A stretch of 64,000 nucleotides of DNA from Pontibacter liquoris. Its GTDB lineage: Bacteria > Bacteroidota > Bacteroidia > Cytophagales > Hymenobacteraceae. Shown piece after piece: positions 45,554 through 54,896 of the stretch; within the stretch, counting starts at the first letter, position 1; the number at the start of each line of letters is the position of its first letter. A model generated the notes under the pieces. It saw only the letters and a program-made list of their open reading frames with translations, had not been told where the DNA came from and did not search any database. The stretch spans positions 124,001-188,000 of the forward strand of contig NZ_JALEBG010000002.1 in the NCBI RefSeq assembly GCF_022758235.1, in the 5' to 3' direction. The position numbers were made by a program, and so were the translations under genes.

Positions 45554-48352
45554 TTAAAATTTGTAGTTAACCCCGAGGGTGGAGTAGCTGCCGCGGCGGA
45601 ACGTTGTGTAGTCATCATCCACACTGCTGATCCTGGCGTCGTTGTTGGAGTCCTGCACGAGCCTTACTTTCTGGTTCAGAATGTCCTGAATGCCCGCTTT
45701 AAGTTCCAGGTGGCGGCCGATGCCTTTTGTAATGGAGAGGTCGAGCACGTTGCGCGGCATTTCGTACACCGACGGCGCGTCGTTATCGCCTACCGCGAAG
45801 ATGCGCTTGCCGATCACGTTGTAGAGCAGGTTCACCTGCAGGTCTTTCGCATCGTCCTGGTAGTAGATTCCCGCATTCACAATGAAAGGCGACTGGCCAT
45901 ACATGGCTCTTTCTTTTGCCTGGTTTTCGGCTTTATTCCCCAGGTTTATTTTGCTGTCGATCAGAGAAGCGTTCAGCACCAGGCTCATGTTCTGGATCAG
46001 GCTGCTGTTCGAGAGATTCAGGAACGACTTCCGGATCTCTGTCTCGATGCCGTAGCTCTGGGCACTTTGCGCATTATTCGTTTCGAAGATGGAATTGCTG
46101 GAAGAGGGCAGAATGTAGGTCTCGATCGGGTTTTTGAAATACTTGTAAAAGGCTCCGAAGGAGATCATTTCAGTTGGGTTCGGATAAAATTCGTAGCGAA
46201 CGTCCGCATTGTGGATGGTGGCTGTGGTGACATCCTCGTTGCCCTGTATCTCGGCATTCATCTGGAAGTCGTAGTAGGCAAAGGGTGCCAACTCCCGGAA
46301 CTCCGGCCGGTTCACGCTCACGCTGTAGCCACCACGCAGCAGGGAACGTTGCGTTAAATTATAAGTAGCGTTCAGCGATGGCAGGAAGCTGGTGATTGGG
46401 TTATCTACTTTTACCGGCACGCCACCGAAGCGGGTAGTCTCCAGTTGCTGGCGGTTATACTCTACCCGCACCCCACCGGAAAGATTCAGCTTGTCCTGCA
46501 CCGGAAGCGACCCTCCTATATAAGCGGCTACCAACGTATTGGCCGCATCGTAACGGTCGGTCGGGTTGGTGCCTTCTTTCAGGCTGAAGCCCGTGGCTGG
46601 GTTAATATTTTCCTGTGTGAAGAGCTGCGAGAGCGGCTGTGTAAGCAGGCTGGCGTTGAACTGAGAAGGGTCCGCTACGGTATAAGCCATCCAGCGCGCG
46701 TCGAACGTTCTGTCTTTTCGCTCGGCATACACGCCGGCCCGAATCTTCGGCTGGTTTTCTGTTAAGGTATCTCCCTTGGTAAATTTATGCTCTACCTGCG
46801 CGCTCCCGATAAAGGCGTTCTCATGCAAGTCAGAGTAGAAACGGCCCGCGTCAAACGTAGAAGCTGCGTAGGGGATCACCCATTCAAAAGGATTCCCGGT
46901 GCCGGCTGCCCGCTGCGACCGGATTCTTCTGTAATCGGGTTCGTTGCGGTTGGTATAGTTGTAGCCTGCTGTCCAGGTATAGGTTGTTTTATCGTCGTTT
47001 CGATCGTGGGTGCCCTGTAACTGACCGGAGTAAATGGTGCGGCTTTCGTAACGTTGCGCCACGTTCTGCACGTCTACGTCGTTGCTTTGCTGGTAACCGC
47101 TTCGCTCGATCACCTGGCTCTGACCTAGTTGGTTGAACAGGTTCCGGAACTCGAGTTTATTGTTGTTGTTCAGCCGGAACGACCAGTTGCTGATCACGCC
47201 CAGTCGGGCATTCTGGCTATACTCCTTGTCCAGGTACTGGTACTCAGTACGCTGCGATGCCGGCATACCTTCGTACCACTTGTAGTAGCGGAAACGATTC
47301 ACCTTGTTGTACTGGCTGGTGTTGCTGTATGAGATGGAGGAGATATTGCTGATGTCTATACTTCCCAGGTCAAAGCGACGGTTGAGGCCCAGCGAAAGGC
47401 GCAGATCCGGTATGGCACCGGCCTCTTTCAACCCCCAGTTATTGCTCAGTTTCCGGGCGATGTTGGTCAGCTCGTTGTTACTGACGGTGTTCAGGTTGCC
47501 TGGAAAAGAAGAAGGCAGCGCGCGTGTTCCGTCATCAAAGCCCAGGAAGTCTGTTTTGCCGCCGTTGTAGGTCTTGAAGTTCTGGAAGGTGGTGCCGCTC
47601 CGATAACCGCCTGTTATCCCCAGGCTGGTGGTGTTTTCATCAGCAAAGTTCTTGGTGTAGATCTTGATCACGCCCCCGCCAAACTCGCCCGGCAGTTCCG
47701 GCGAACCCGACTTGAACACCAGGATGCGGTCCAGCACGCTGGTCGGCACCACATCAAAAGAGAACGCGCGGGAATCAGTTTCGGTACTTGGCGTAAGCGC
47801 GTCGTTGAGCATCACCGTGTTATAGCGCTCACTCAGACCGCGTATCATAATGTAGCGGTCGTTCATCACGGTTACGCCCGGTATGCGCCGCACCACCGCC
47901 GCTGCATCCCGATCCAACGATTTAGCGATCTGCTCCCCCGACACGCCACTTACCACGATCTCGCTTTGTTTGAGATCCTTCATCAGCGCCATTTCCGTAT
48001 TGGTCTGGCGGGTGCCCACAATAGAGACCGTTTGGATCAGGGTGCTGTTTTCCTCTATCTGCACGTCGAGCGTGGTTGTTTTACCAGCCTCTATTTTGAT
48101 GTTGGTTTGATCGGCAGGCTTATAGGAAAGGGAAGAGATGGTTATCGAATAGATCCCGGCTTCCAGGGGCAGGCTATACTTGCCCTCCATATCCGTGGCC
48201 GTTCCTTTAGCGGAGCCTTTGATAAAAACGACGGCGCCAATGATGGCTTCGCCTGTGGTTTTGTCGGTTACCTTACCAGCCAGCGTGCCTTGCTGCGCAA
48301 ACCCGTATAATGTAGTGGCAATTATGGTGAGAAGTGTAAATAGGAATTTCAT
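45554..48352 (-). CDS. TonB-dependent outer-membrane receptor
   Basis: 932 residues from the Met at 48352 (MKFLFTLLTIIATTLYGFAQ signal). The start at 48394 is excluded because the -7 box lies at 48379-48386. Domains: carboxypeptidase-regulatory-like (about 22-105), plug (about 115-235: VSGVSGEQIAKSLDRDAAAVVRRIPGVTV and PGEFGGGVIKIYTKN), then a beta-barrel ending in TLGVNYKF. First gene of the unit with the beta-helix lipoprotein. Divergent from the porin gene; both promoters carry pho-box-like repeats, so uptake of a phosphorus source is the likely task. Confidence 0.92.
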   Translation of the reverse strand: MKFLFTLLTIIATTLYGFAQQGTLAGKVTDKTTGEAIIGAVVFIKGSAKGTATDMEGKYSLPLEAGIYSITISSLSYKPADQTNIKIEAGKTTTLDVQIEENSTLIQTVSIVGTRQTNTEMALMKDLKQSEIVVSGVSGEQIAKSLDRDAAAVVRRIPGVTVMNDRYIMIRGLSERYNTVMLNDALTPSTETDSRAFSFDVVPTSVLDRILVFKSGSPELPGEFGGGVIKIYTKNFADENTTSLGITGGYRSGTTFQNFKTYNGGKTDFLGFDDGTRALPSSFPGNLNTVSNNELTNIARKLSNNWGLKEAGAIPDLRLSLGLNRRFDLGSIDISNISSISYSNTSQYNKVNRFRYYKWYEGMPASQRTEYQYLDKEYSQNARLGVISNWSFRLNNNNKLEFRNLFNQLGQSQVIERSGYQQSNDVDVQNVAQRYESRTIYSGQLQGTHDRNDDKTTYTWTAGYNYTNRNEPDYRRIRSQRAAGTGNPFEWVIPYAASTFDAGRFYSDLHENAFIGSAQVEHKFTKGDTLTENQPKIRAGVYAERKDRTFDARWMAYTVADPSQFNASLLTQPLSQLFTQENINPATGFSLKEGTNPTDRYDAANTLVAAYIGGSLPVQDKLNLSGGVRVEYNRQQLETTRFGGVPVKVDNPITSFLPSLNATYNLTQRSLLRGGYSVSVNRPEFRELAPFAYYDFQMNAEIQGNEDVTTATIHNADVRYEFYPNPTEMISFGAFYKYFKNPIETYILPSSSNSIFETNNAQSAQSYGIETEIRKSFLNLSNSSLIQNMSLVLNASLIDSKINLGNKAENQAKERAMYGQSPFIVNAGIYYQDDAKDLQVNLLYNVIGKRIFAVGDNDAPSVYEMPRNVLDLSITKGIGRHLELKAGIQDILNQKVRLVQDSNNDARISSVDDDYTTFRRGSYSTLGVNYKF

Positions 48353-48378
48353 TGCGTTACTGTGTTTTAGTCTCGCTG

Positions 48379-48434
48379 CAAAAGTAGCGGCCACACATTA
48401 GGCAATGATTATGAAAGCATTACGATACGGTTAA
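48379..48434 (-). promoter_or_regulatory. Pho-box-like promoter of the TonB receptor
   Basis: On the minus strand, TTAACC, GTAATG, ATAATC and CTAATG follow each other with an exact 11-base period, then 15 bases later the -7 box TACTTTTG. First repeat to -7 is 48 bases, the same as in front of the porin gene and pstS. An additional phased TTAA series lies further upstream (48451, 48462, 48473). Confidence 0.6.
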
Positions 48435-48803
48435 GGATCAGCCCGTAAAATTAAGTATAGGTTAACGCTATATTAAGGATAGTTTATGCAGCCGTTACGC
48501 CAGCATTACGCTTCCGGCAAGCAGCTGTTCCGGTAAACGATAAACTACTGATTTATACTTGGATGCCGATTTATAAATAATAGCCAATCAGGCGATTTAT
48601 TAACAGTAAGTTAACATTACAGTAATTAACCGGTAACATGATTGCGCTTACTTTGCACCGTAGTTTAAGATCAGCAAGCAGCCTGACTACCTGCTTGCTG
48701 CTACTACAGGAACAGGCGCCGCTAACAGATATGATGGGCGCTGCGCTCCGGCAAGTATAAAGGTCACGACATTGGCTTATTTCTCACCTAACCTATTTGT
48801 ATC
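48395..48803. other. Divergent control region of the phosphate island
   Basis: 409 bases. Contains the two pho-box-like promoters (listed separately), the extra TTAA series at 48451-48478 and several TATACTT words; otherwise non-coding and AT-rich. Confidence 0.6.
48600..48655 (+). promoter_or_regulatory. Pho-box-like promoter of the porin gene
   Basis: TTAACA (48600), TTAACA (48611), GTAATT (48622), GTAACA (48633), exact 11-base period, then -7-like TTACTTTG at 48648. First repeat to -7: 48 bases. Fits PhoB-type direct repeats replacing the -33 element. Confidence 0.65.
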
Positions 48804-49988
48804 GTGCAAAAACAATTACAAAGAGCCTGCATGCTGCTCTTTCTTTACTTCTCGTTCAGCGCTGCCCAGGCACAAAGCGTGAACAGCTCCAAGTTTGGCA
48901 AGGGCCTGCAGTTTGTAGCCGCCGATTCTTCTTTCAGCTTTAAAATGAGCACGCGTTTCCAGCTGCTGTATGCCGGCAACGCCGATGAAGGCAGCAGCCA
49001 GTGGAACGATGGCTTTCAGGTGCGCCGCGCCCGCCTCAAGTTCGAGGGCTTTGCCTACAATCCGGCCCTCACCTATAAAATAGAGCTGGGCCTGAGCAAC
49101 CGCGACATTGGCGGCGAACCGTTAAAGCAACAGAGTTTTGCCAGCAACATCGTCCTCGACGCGGTTGCCCGCTGGCAGGCCACGCCCCACCTGTCGGTAT
49201 GGGTTGGCCAGACCAAGCTGCCTGGCAACCGCGAACGGGTGGTTTCTTCCCAGAAAATGCAGTTTGTAGACCGCAGCTTGCTCAACTCCCGCTTTAACCT
49301 GGACCGCGATATGGGCGTGCAGCTGCACCACGAGCATGAAGTAGGCACCGTTGTGCTGCGCGAGATCGGCTCTGTGGCCATGGGCGAAGGCCGCAACATC
49401 ACGTCCAATAATACCGGCGGCTACAACTATACGGCCCGCTTTGAGGTGCTGCCTTTCGGCGAGTTTGAAGGAGAAGGCGATTATGTGGGAAGCGACCTGG
49501 TGCGCGAACAAACACCCAAACTTTCGCTGGCTGCTTCTTATAACTACAACGATGGCGCAATCCGGGAGCAAGGCCAGCTGGGCGATTTCCTGAGTGCCCC
49601 GCGCGACCTGCAGACCGTCTTTATAGATGGTATGTTCAAATACCGCGGCTTCTCCTCCATGGCCGAATACGCCACCAGCAAAGCTTACGATGGGCCGGTT
49701 GTGAGCCGGAATGCGGATGGTTCTGTAAACGAGGCTTTCGTAACCGGCCAGGCCTTTAACGTGCAGGCAGGTTACCTGCTGAAGACGAACTGGGAAGTAG
49801 CCGGGCGCTATACTTCTTACAACCCTGCGGCGGCAACCATGCGCTCGTCAGAAAAACAATACACGCTGGGTTTGTCGAAGTATATTGTAGGCCACAGCCT
49901 GAAGGTGCAAAGCGACCTGACGCTGACCGATGTGCCGGCTGAAGACAACAACTACCAGTTCCGCCTGCAGCTGGAGCTGGCTTTATAG
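48804..49988 (+). CDS. Phosphate-selective porin O/P-like outer-membrane protein
   Basis: 394 residues, GTG start (GTG CAA AAA CAA). Signal peptide MQKQLQRACMLLFLYFSFSAAQA, then barrel strands; the FQVRRARLKFEGFAYNPALTYKIELG and QLHHEHEVGTVVLREIGSVAMGEG-type blocks match the OprP/OprO family, ending in FRLQLELAL. Passive channel, here presumably for phosphate, given the pho-box-like promoter and the adjacent pst operon. Confidence 0.9.
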   Translation: MQKQLQRACMLLFLYFSFSAAQAQSVNSSKFGKGLQFVAADSSFSFKMSTRFQLLYAGNADEGSSQWNDGFQVRRARLKFEGFAYNPALTYKIELGLSNRDIGGEPLKQQSFASNIVLDAVARWQATPHLSVWVGQTKLPGNRERVVSSQKMQFVDRSLLNSRFNLDRDMGVQLHHEHEVGTVVLREIGSVAMGEGRNITSNNTGGYNYTARFEVLPFGEFEGEGDYVGSDLVREQTPKLSLAASYNYNDGAIREQGQLGDFLSAPRDLQTVFIDGMFKYRGFSSMAEYATSKAYDGPVVSRNADGSVNEAFVTGQAFNVQAGYLLKTNWEVAGRYTSYNPAAATMRSSEKQYTLGLSKYIVGHSLKVQSDLTLTDVPAEDNNYQFRLQLELAL

Positions 49989-50001
49989 GCCAGGCCAAAA
50001 C

Positions 50002-50057
50002 TTAACAATTAGTTAACAGTGCAGATGCGGAAATGGCTCAGCACTACTCCAACTTTG
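50002..50057 (+). promoter_or_regulatory. Pho-box-like promoter of pstS
   Basis: TTAACA at 50002 and 50013 (11-base period), two weaker repeats in phase at 50024 and 50035, then CAACTTTG at 50050 as a -7-like box. First repeat to -7: 48 bases, identical to the porin promoter. Confidence 0.62.
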
Positions 50058-50219
50058 CATTACAGATCCGGGGCTAAAACAATACAAAAAGCCAGACCCG
50101 CCATAAAAAATACAACTGCCTGAGCTCCATCAAAGTATACTTGCCTTAAAGTATACCGGTAGCGCAAGATCAGTTTTCACTACATGCGTATAAAAACACA
50201 ATTTAAACACAAGCACTCT

Positions 50220-51209
50220 ATGTTAAACCTGAAGCTTAGTTCTACACGATTTAACCTGGCGTTGCTGCTGGGCGGCTCCCTGCTACTGGGTGCCTGCGGC
50301 GGAAACCAGAAAGAAGAAGGCAACGCTACGGCCGCAACCGGCAGCATCGAAATAGACGGTTCTTCTACCGTATACCCTATAACGGAGGCGGTTGCAGAAG
50401 AATACCGTGCCGAAGCACCGGACGTGAAGGTGACAGTGGGCGTATCGGGCACAGGCGGCGGCATGAAAAAGTTTACGCACGGCGCGATTGATATTGCCAA
50501 TGCCTCGCGCGGCATAAACCCGGCCGAAGACAGCATTGCCAAAGCAAACGGTATTTCCTATATCCAGATGCCGGTGGCCTTCGATGGCCTGACAGTAGTC
50601 GTAAGCCACGACAATGACTGGGTAAAAGACATTACCGTGGCCGAGTTGAAAAAGATCTGGGAGCCAGCTGCGCAGGGCACGATCAAGAAGTGGAACCAGA
50701 TCCGCCCCGAATGGCCTAACAAGGAAATCCACCTCTATGGCCCGGGCGTGGAATCGGGCACCTACGATTACTTTACAGAAGCTGTGGTAGGCAAAAGCCA
50801 CTCCAGCCGCGGCGACTATACTGCCTCTGAAGACGACAACGTGCTGGTGCAGGGCGTAGCAACTGATCCGCTTGCCCTTGGGTTCTTTGGCTTTGCCTAC
50901 TATGAGGAGAATCAGAGCAAACTGAGAGCCATACCGGTAGACGACCAGAACGACAGCAATGGCAAAGGCGCCATACTTCCGTCGCAGGAAACAGTAAAGA
51001 ACGGCTCATATGCCCCGCTTTCGCGCCCCCTGTTCATTTATGTGAACTCCAAGGCCGTACAACGCCCGGCGGTAGTGGACTTTGTAAACTTTTACCTGGA
51101 TAGCGCGCCCGAGCTGAGCAAAGAAGTAGGGTATATCCCAATGCCGGCCGAGCAGTATAAAGAGCAGCAGCAGAAGTTTGCCGATTTTGTAAAGAGCAAC
51201 AAAAAGTAA
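50220..51209 (+). CDS. pstS: Phosphate ABC transporter substrate-binding lipoprotein
   Basis: 329 residues from the ATG at 50220; 50184 is an upstream option. Lipobox LLLGAC, then the phosphate-binding fold: IEIDGSSTVYPITEAVAEEY, SGTGGGMKKFTHGAIDIANASRGI, GPGVESGTYDYFTEAVVG with the conserved Ser/Thr/Asp ligands. Captures phosphate in the periplasm and hands it to PstCA. Head of pstSCAB-phoU. Confidence 0.96.
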   Translation: MLNLKLSSTRFNLALLLGGSLLLGACGGNQKEEGNATAATGSIEIDGSSTVYPITEAVAEEYRAEAPDVKVTVGVSGTGGGMKKFTHGAIDIANASRGINPAEDSIAKANGISYIQMPVAFDGLTVVVSHDNDWVKDITVAELKKIWEPAAQGTIKKWNQIRPEWPNKEIHLYGPGVESGTYDYFTEAVVGKSHSSRGDYTASEDDNVLVQGVATDPLALGFFGFAYYEENQSKLRAIPVDDQNDSNGKGAILPSQETVKNGSYAPLSRPLFIYVNSKAVQRPAVVDFVNFYLDSAPELSKEVGYIPMPAEQYKEQQQKFADFVKSNKK

Positions 51210-51230
51210 GTTATCCGTCTGATTTGTCAC

Positions 51231-51272
51231 AACACAAGTATAGCTGCCGTTGCGGGAGCTATACTTGTGTTT
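51231..51272 (+). terminator. Hairpin between pstS and pstC (partial terminator or stabiliser)
   Basis: 14-bp stem AACACAAGTATAGC / GCTATACTTGTGTT, loop of 13 bases, followed by TAATTT. It probably gives more pstS than pstC mRNA, as the binding protein is needed in excess. Confidence 0.7.
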
Positions 51273-51286
51273 AATTTATTAGCAGC

Positions 51287-52171
51287 TTGAGAGCATCAAG
51301 AGTATCAGAGAAAATTATTGAGGGCTTGCTTTGGTTATCGGCCATCATCACGGTCCTCGTTACCATCGGCATCATATGGGTGTTGCTGTCGGAGTCTGTC
51401 AGCTTTTTCAGCGAAGTGTCTATCATCCGATTCCTGACCGAAAAGGAATGGACGCCGCTTTTTGCAGATAAGAAGTTTGGTATTATGCCGCTGGTAGCCG
51501 GCACGTTCCTGACCACCGCCATTGCTATTGCCGTTGCGCTGCCTGTCGGCCTGACCATTGCCGTATACTTAAACGAGTATGCCCACGCCAGGCTCCGCCA
51601 AATTGTAAAGCCGATGCTGGAGATCCTGGCCACTATCCCGACGGTAGTGTATGGCTTTTTTGCCCTGACCGTGGTAACACCCTTTCTGCAAACCTTGATC
51701 CCGGGTTTGGCCGGTTTTAACGCGCTTTCGGCCGGCATGGTCATGGGCGTGATGATCATCCCGATGATTTCCTCGCTGAGTGAAGATGCCATTAGCGCAG
51801 TGCCGCGCTCACTGCGGGAGGCGGCTTATGGTATGGGTTCCACGCGTTTGCAAACAGCCTTTGGGGTAATGGTGCCGGCAGCTTCGTCAGGCATTATTGT
51901 CTCGGTGATCCTGGCCATTTCCAGGGCAGTAGGCGAAACCATGATCGTGGCCATTGCCGCCGGCCAGCAGCCGCGCCTCACGCTAAACCCGCTGGTGCCC
52001 ATCGAGACCATTACCACTTACATTGTGCAGGTAAGCCTGGGCGACGTAGGCCATGGCTCGCTGGAGTATAAAACGATTTTTGCTGCCGGTATCACGCTCT
52101 TTATTTTTACGTTTGCGCTGAACAACCTCAGCTTCTGGATCAAAAAGAAATACCAGGAAAAGTATGACTAA
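51287..52171 (+). CDS. pstC: Phosphate ABC transporter permease PstC
   Basis: 294 residues, TTG start (TTG AGA GCA TCA). Six membrane helices; the inner-membrane permease signature lies in EDAISAVPRSLREAAYGMGSTRLQTAFGVMVPAA split across the coupling loop. VGETMIVAIAAGQ follows. Its stop overlaps the pstA start by eight bases. Confidence 0.95.
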   Translation: MRASRVSEKIIEGLLWLSAIITVLVTIGIIWVLLSESVSFFSEVSIIRFLTEKEWTPLFADKKFGIMPLVAGTFLTTAIAIAVALPVGLTIAVYLNEYAHARLRQIVKPMLEILATIPTVVYGFFALTVVTPFLQTLIPGLAGFNALSAGMVMGVMIIPMISSLSEDAISAVPRSLREAAYGMGSTRLQTAFGVMVPAASSGIIVSVILAISRAVGETMIVAIAAGQQPRLTLNPLVPIETITTYIVQVSLGDVGHGSLEYKTIFAAGITLFIFTFALNNLSFWIKKKYQEKYD

Positions 52172-53021
52172 CTCCGATATCAACAGGTTTAAGGATAAAG
52201 CCTTTCAGGCATTCGGCATCTTCTGCACCTTTCTGGGGCTGCTGGTGCTGGCTATTTTTCTGTTCAACATCCTCCAACAAGGCCTCAGCCGTATCGACTG
52301 GGACTTTATTACCAGCCTGCCCTCACGCCGGGCAGCACGGGCAGGTATACTTACTGCCTGGTCCGGCACCCTTTGGATCCTGGTGCTTACCGCACTAATC
52401 GCTTTCCCGATAGGCGTTGGCGCCGGCATCTATTTAGAGGAATACGCTAAAAAAACCAGGCTGGCAGATTTCCTGGAAATCAACATTGCCAACCTGGCCG
52501 GTGTACCTTCCATTATTTATGGTTTGCTTGGCCTGGAAATATTTGTGCGCCAGATGCAACTGGGCAGCAGCTTGCTGGCAGGCGCCCTGACGCTCTCGCT
52601 GCTGGTGCTTCCTATTATTATTGTAACGACCCGCGAGGCCATTAAAGCGGTGCCCGGCAGCATCCGCGATGGTTCCAATGCGCTGGGTGCCTCCAAATGG
52701 CAAACCATCTGGCATCAGGTATTGCCGGCTTCGTTTGGCGGTATACTGACAGGTATCATCCTCTCGCTTTCCAGGGCTGTGGGCGAGGCGGCGCCGCTGA
52801 TCGTGATTGGCGCTCTGGCCTATGTGCCTTTTGTGCCTTCCTCTCCGATGAGTGCCTTTACGGTGCTACCCATCCAGATCTTTAACTGGACCTCACGGCC
52901 GCAGGCTGCTTTCCAGAACAATGCGGCGGCAGCGATCATTTTCTTATTGTTAATCACCTTTTTGCTGAATGGGATTGCCGTATATTTACGCAACAGGCAG
53001 CAAAAGAAAATCAAATGGTAA
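52164..53021 (+). CDS. pstA: Phosphate ABC transporter permease PstA
   Basis: 285 residues, six membrane helices; [32 protein letters not shown] is the ATPase-coupling loop and [16 protein letters not shown] the conserved helix. Overlaps pstC by eight and pstB by seven bases, so translation is coupled. Confidence 0.95.
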   Translation: MTNSDINRFKDKAFQAFGIFCTFLGLLVLAIFLFNILQQGLSRIDWDFITSLPSRRAARAGILTAWSGTLWILVLTALIAFPIGVGAGIYLEEYAKKTRLADFLEINIANLAGVPSIIYGLLGLEIFVRQMQLGSSLLAGALTLSLLVLPIIIVTTREAIKAVPGSIRDGSNALGASKWQTIWHQVLPASFGGILTGIILSLSRAVGEAAPLIVIGALAYVPFVPSSPMSAFTVLPIQIFNWTSRPQAAFQNNAAAAIIFLLLITFLLNGIAVYLRNRQQKKIKW

Positions 53022-53794
53022 AATCTCCCATGAGTAAAAGAATTCATAAGCTGGAAGCCGTTAATTTAAATGCCTTCTACGGTAGCTTTCATGCCCTTAA
53101 GAATATCAACATTGGCATGGAGGAAAAAGCGGTGACCGCTTTTATCGGTCCCTCCGGCTGCGGCAAGTCCACTTTCCTGCGCACCTTAAACCGCATGAAC
53201 GATTACATTGAGGGCTTCCGGGTAGAGGGAAACGTGTTGCTGGACGGCAAAGAAATTTATGACAAGAGTATACGTGTAGATGAGCTGCGCAAAGAGGTGG
53301 GCATGGTTTTTCAGAAGCCCAACCCTTTCCCGAAAACAATTTATGAAAACGTTGTATACGGCCTGAAGATACAGGGCATTAAAGACAAAACGGTACTTGC
53401 CCAGGCTGCCGAACGGTCGCTGAAGCAAACGGCGCTTTGGGAAGAAGTGAAAGACAAGCTGGACAAATCGGCCCTGGCGCTTTCCGGGGGCCAGCAGCAG
53501 CGCCTTTGCATTGCCCGAGCGCTGGCCATCTCGCCTTCGGTTATACTAATGGATGAGCCTACCTCGGCCCTGGACCCGATCTCAACAGCCAAGATCGAAG
53601 AGCTGATCTATGAGCTCAAAAACGAGTACACCATCGTCATCGTGACGCACAACATGCAGCAGGCCGGCCGGGTAAGCGACCAGACTGCCTTCTTTTACAT
53701 GGGTGAGCTGATCGAGTATGCCAAAACGAAGACCATGTTTACCAGCCCCAAGCACGAGCGTACGCAAAACTATATTACCGGCCGCTTTGGTTGA
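53015..53794 (+). CDS. pstB: Phosphate ABC transporter ATP-binding protein PstB
   Basis: 259 residues. Walker [10 protein letters not shown] (45-53), signature LSGGQQQR, Walker [14 protein letters not shown] and the switch His in [11 protein letters not shown]. The PstB-typical N-x-x-Y-G and F-Q-K-P-N-P-F-P Q-loop are present. The ATG at 53030 (MSKRIHK) is the alternative start. Confidence 0.97.
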   Translation: MVKSPMSKRIHKLEAVNLNAFYGSFHALKNINIGMEEKAVTAFIGPSGCGKSTFLRTLNRMNDYIEGFRVEGNVLLDGKEIYDKSIRVDELRKEVGMVFQKPNPFPKTIYENVVYGLKIQGIKDKTVLAQAAERSLKQTALWEEVKDKLDKSALALSGGQQQRLCIARALAISPSVILMDEPTSALDPISTAKIEELIYELKNEYTIVIVTHNMQQAGRVSDQTAFFYMGELIEYAKTKTMFTSPKHERTQNYITGRFG

Positions 53795-53854
53795 TAAGTA
53801 TAGCGTAGCAGGCTTCTGTTTATAAACCATTATTACCTCAAACTACAAACAACA

Positions 53855-54538
53855 ATGCCACAGATAGATACTGAACTAGAGCACCTGAAAGTAAAACTGA
53901 TGGAAATGTGGGATCTGGTAGAATACCAGATGCAAAGTGGGCGTGAAGCGCTGTTGAACAAAGACCAGGAGCTGGCCAATAAAATAATAAAGCTGGGCAA
54001 AAAGGTAAACCAGTATGACGTAAAGATCGACCGCCAGTGCGAGAACTTCTTTGCCCTGTTTACTCCCGTGGCGGTGGACCTGCGCATTGTGCTGGCCATA
54101 CTTAAGATCAACGCCAATATTGAGCGCATCGGCGATACGGCAGAGGGCATTGCCATGCATGTAGAACGCCTAAAGGCCCCCCTGAACCAGGAGCTGGTGC
54201 AGCAAACCAATATCCTGACCATGTATGACGAAGCGCTTAAAATGCTGGCCGACTGCCGCATTGCCTTCATGAAGAATGACACGGAGTTTGCCAAGCAGAT
54301 CATTAAGCGCGACAAGCTGCTCAACAAGATCAACCGCCAGGCAGACGCGATTATAGCCAAATACCTGCGCTCCAATATCGAAAATATTGAAGAAGGGCTT
54401 ATCGTCCTCTCCATTATAAAGAAGCTGGAGCGGGTGGGCGATCAGGTTACGAATATTGCCGAAGAGATCATCTTTTACCAGGATGCCAAAGTGGTGAAAC
54501 ACAAAACCAAGGACAAGAAAAAGAAAAAGGGGGAATAA
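53855..54538 (+). CDS. phoU: Phosphate transport regulator PhoU
   Basis: 227 residues. Two PhoU helical-bundle repeats (ELEHLKVKLMEMWDLVEYQM; LKMLADCRIAFMKNDTEF) each with the conserved acidic/R motif (NIERIGDTAEGIAMH; KLERVGDQVTNIAEEIIF) that binds metals, ending in a Lys-rich tail. Couples Pst activity to PhoR/PhoB signalling; the sensor genes are not in this window. Last gene of the pst operon. Confidence 0.95.
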   Translation: MPQIDTELEHLKVKLMEMWDLVEYQMQSGREALLNKDQELANKIIKLGKKVNQYDVKIDRQCENFFALFTPVAVDLRIVLAILKINANIERIGDTAEGIAMHVERLKAPLNQELVQQTNILTMYDEALKMLADCRIAFMKNDTEFAKQIIKRDKLLNKINRQADAIIAKYLRSNIENIEEGLIVLSIIKKLERVGDQVTNIAEEIIFYQDAKVVKHKTKDKKKKKGE

Positions 54539-54670
54539 ACTGCTGATTGTCAACCTGTTTAATGGATGAATGGTTAAATTGTTAGATGTTTGAATTGTTA
54601 GTTGCTGATTGTTAGTTGCTGATTGTTAGTTGCTGATTATTGAAATTGCCATACTTCCAGATCAGCGTAT

Positions 54671-54702
54671 AAAAGCACGGGCCACTGCGGCTCGTGCTTT
54701 TA
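54671..54702. terminator. Terminator hairpin after phoU
   Basis: AAAAGCACG-G-GCC paired to GGC-T-CGTGCTTTT around ACTGC, followed by TATCGTTTT. Confidence 0.75.
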
Positions 54703-54870
54703 TCGTTTTGGGCAAATCAACACGGGCATTGTTCCTGGCGGAAAGGTCTGTGAACGATCGGACAACGTATGGCCTGCCCAAGCATAGTACCCGTTTAACA
54801 ATTTAACCATCCAGTAATCAACAACCAACAATTTAACAATCAACACCCAACAATAACCAAATTTGTGCCC

Positions 54871-54878
54871 TACCTTTG
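54871..54878 (+). promoter_or_regulatory. -7 promoter element of ccmB
   Basis: TACCTTTG, exact TAnnTTTG, 18 bases before the ccmB ATG at 54897; it excludes the longer frame from 54876. Confidence 0.65.
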
Positions 54879-54896
54879 CGGCAAAAGCGAGGCACA

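Larger units (their letters stand above)
54539..54896. other. Repeat-rich gap before the ccm operon
   Basis: 358 bases. Holds three perfect tandem copies of TTGTTAGTTGCTGA (54595-54636), a terminator-type hairpin (54671-54702), ATTTAACAAT-type low-complexity repeats on both sides and the ccmB promoter. Confidence 0.6.

Noticed and set aside
54595..54636. CRISPR-like direct repeats
   Set aside because: Units are adjacent with no spacers, and no cas genes are nearby; this is a simple tandem repeat.
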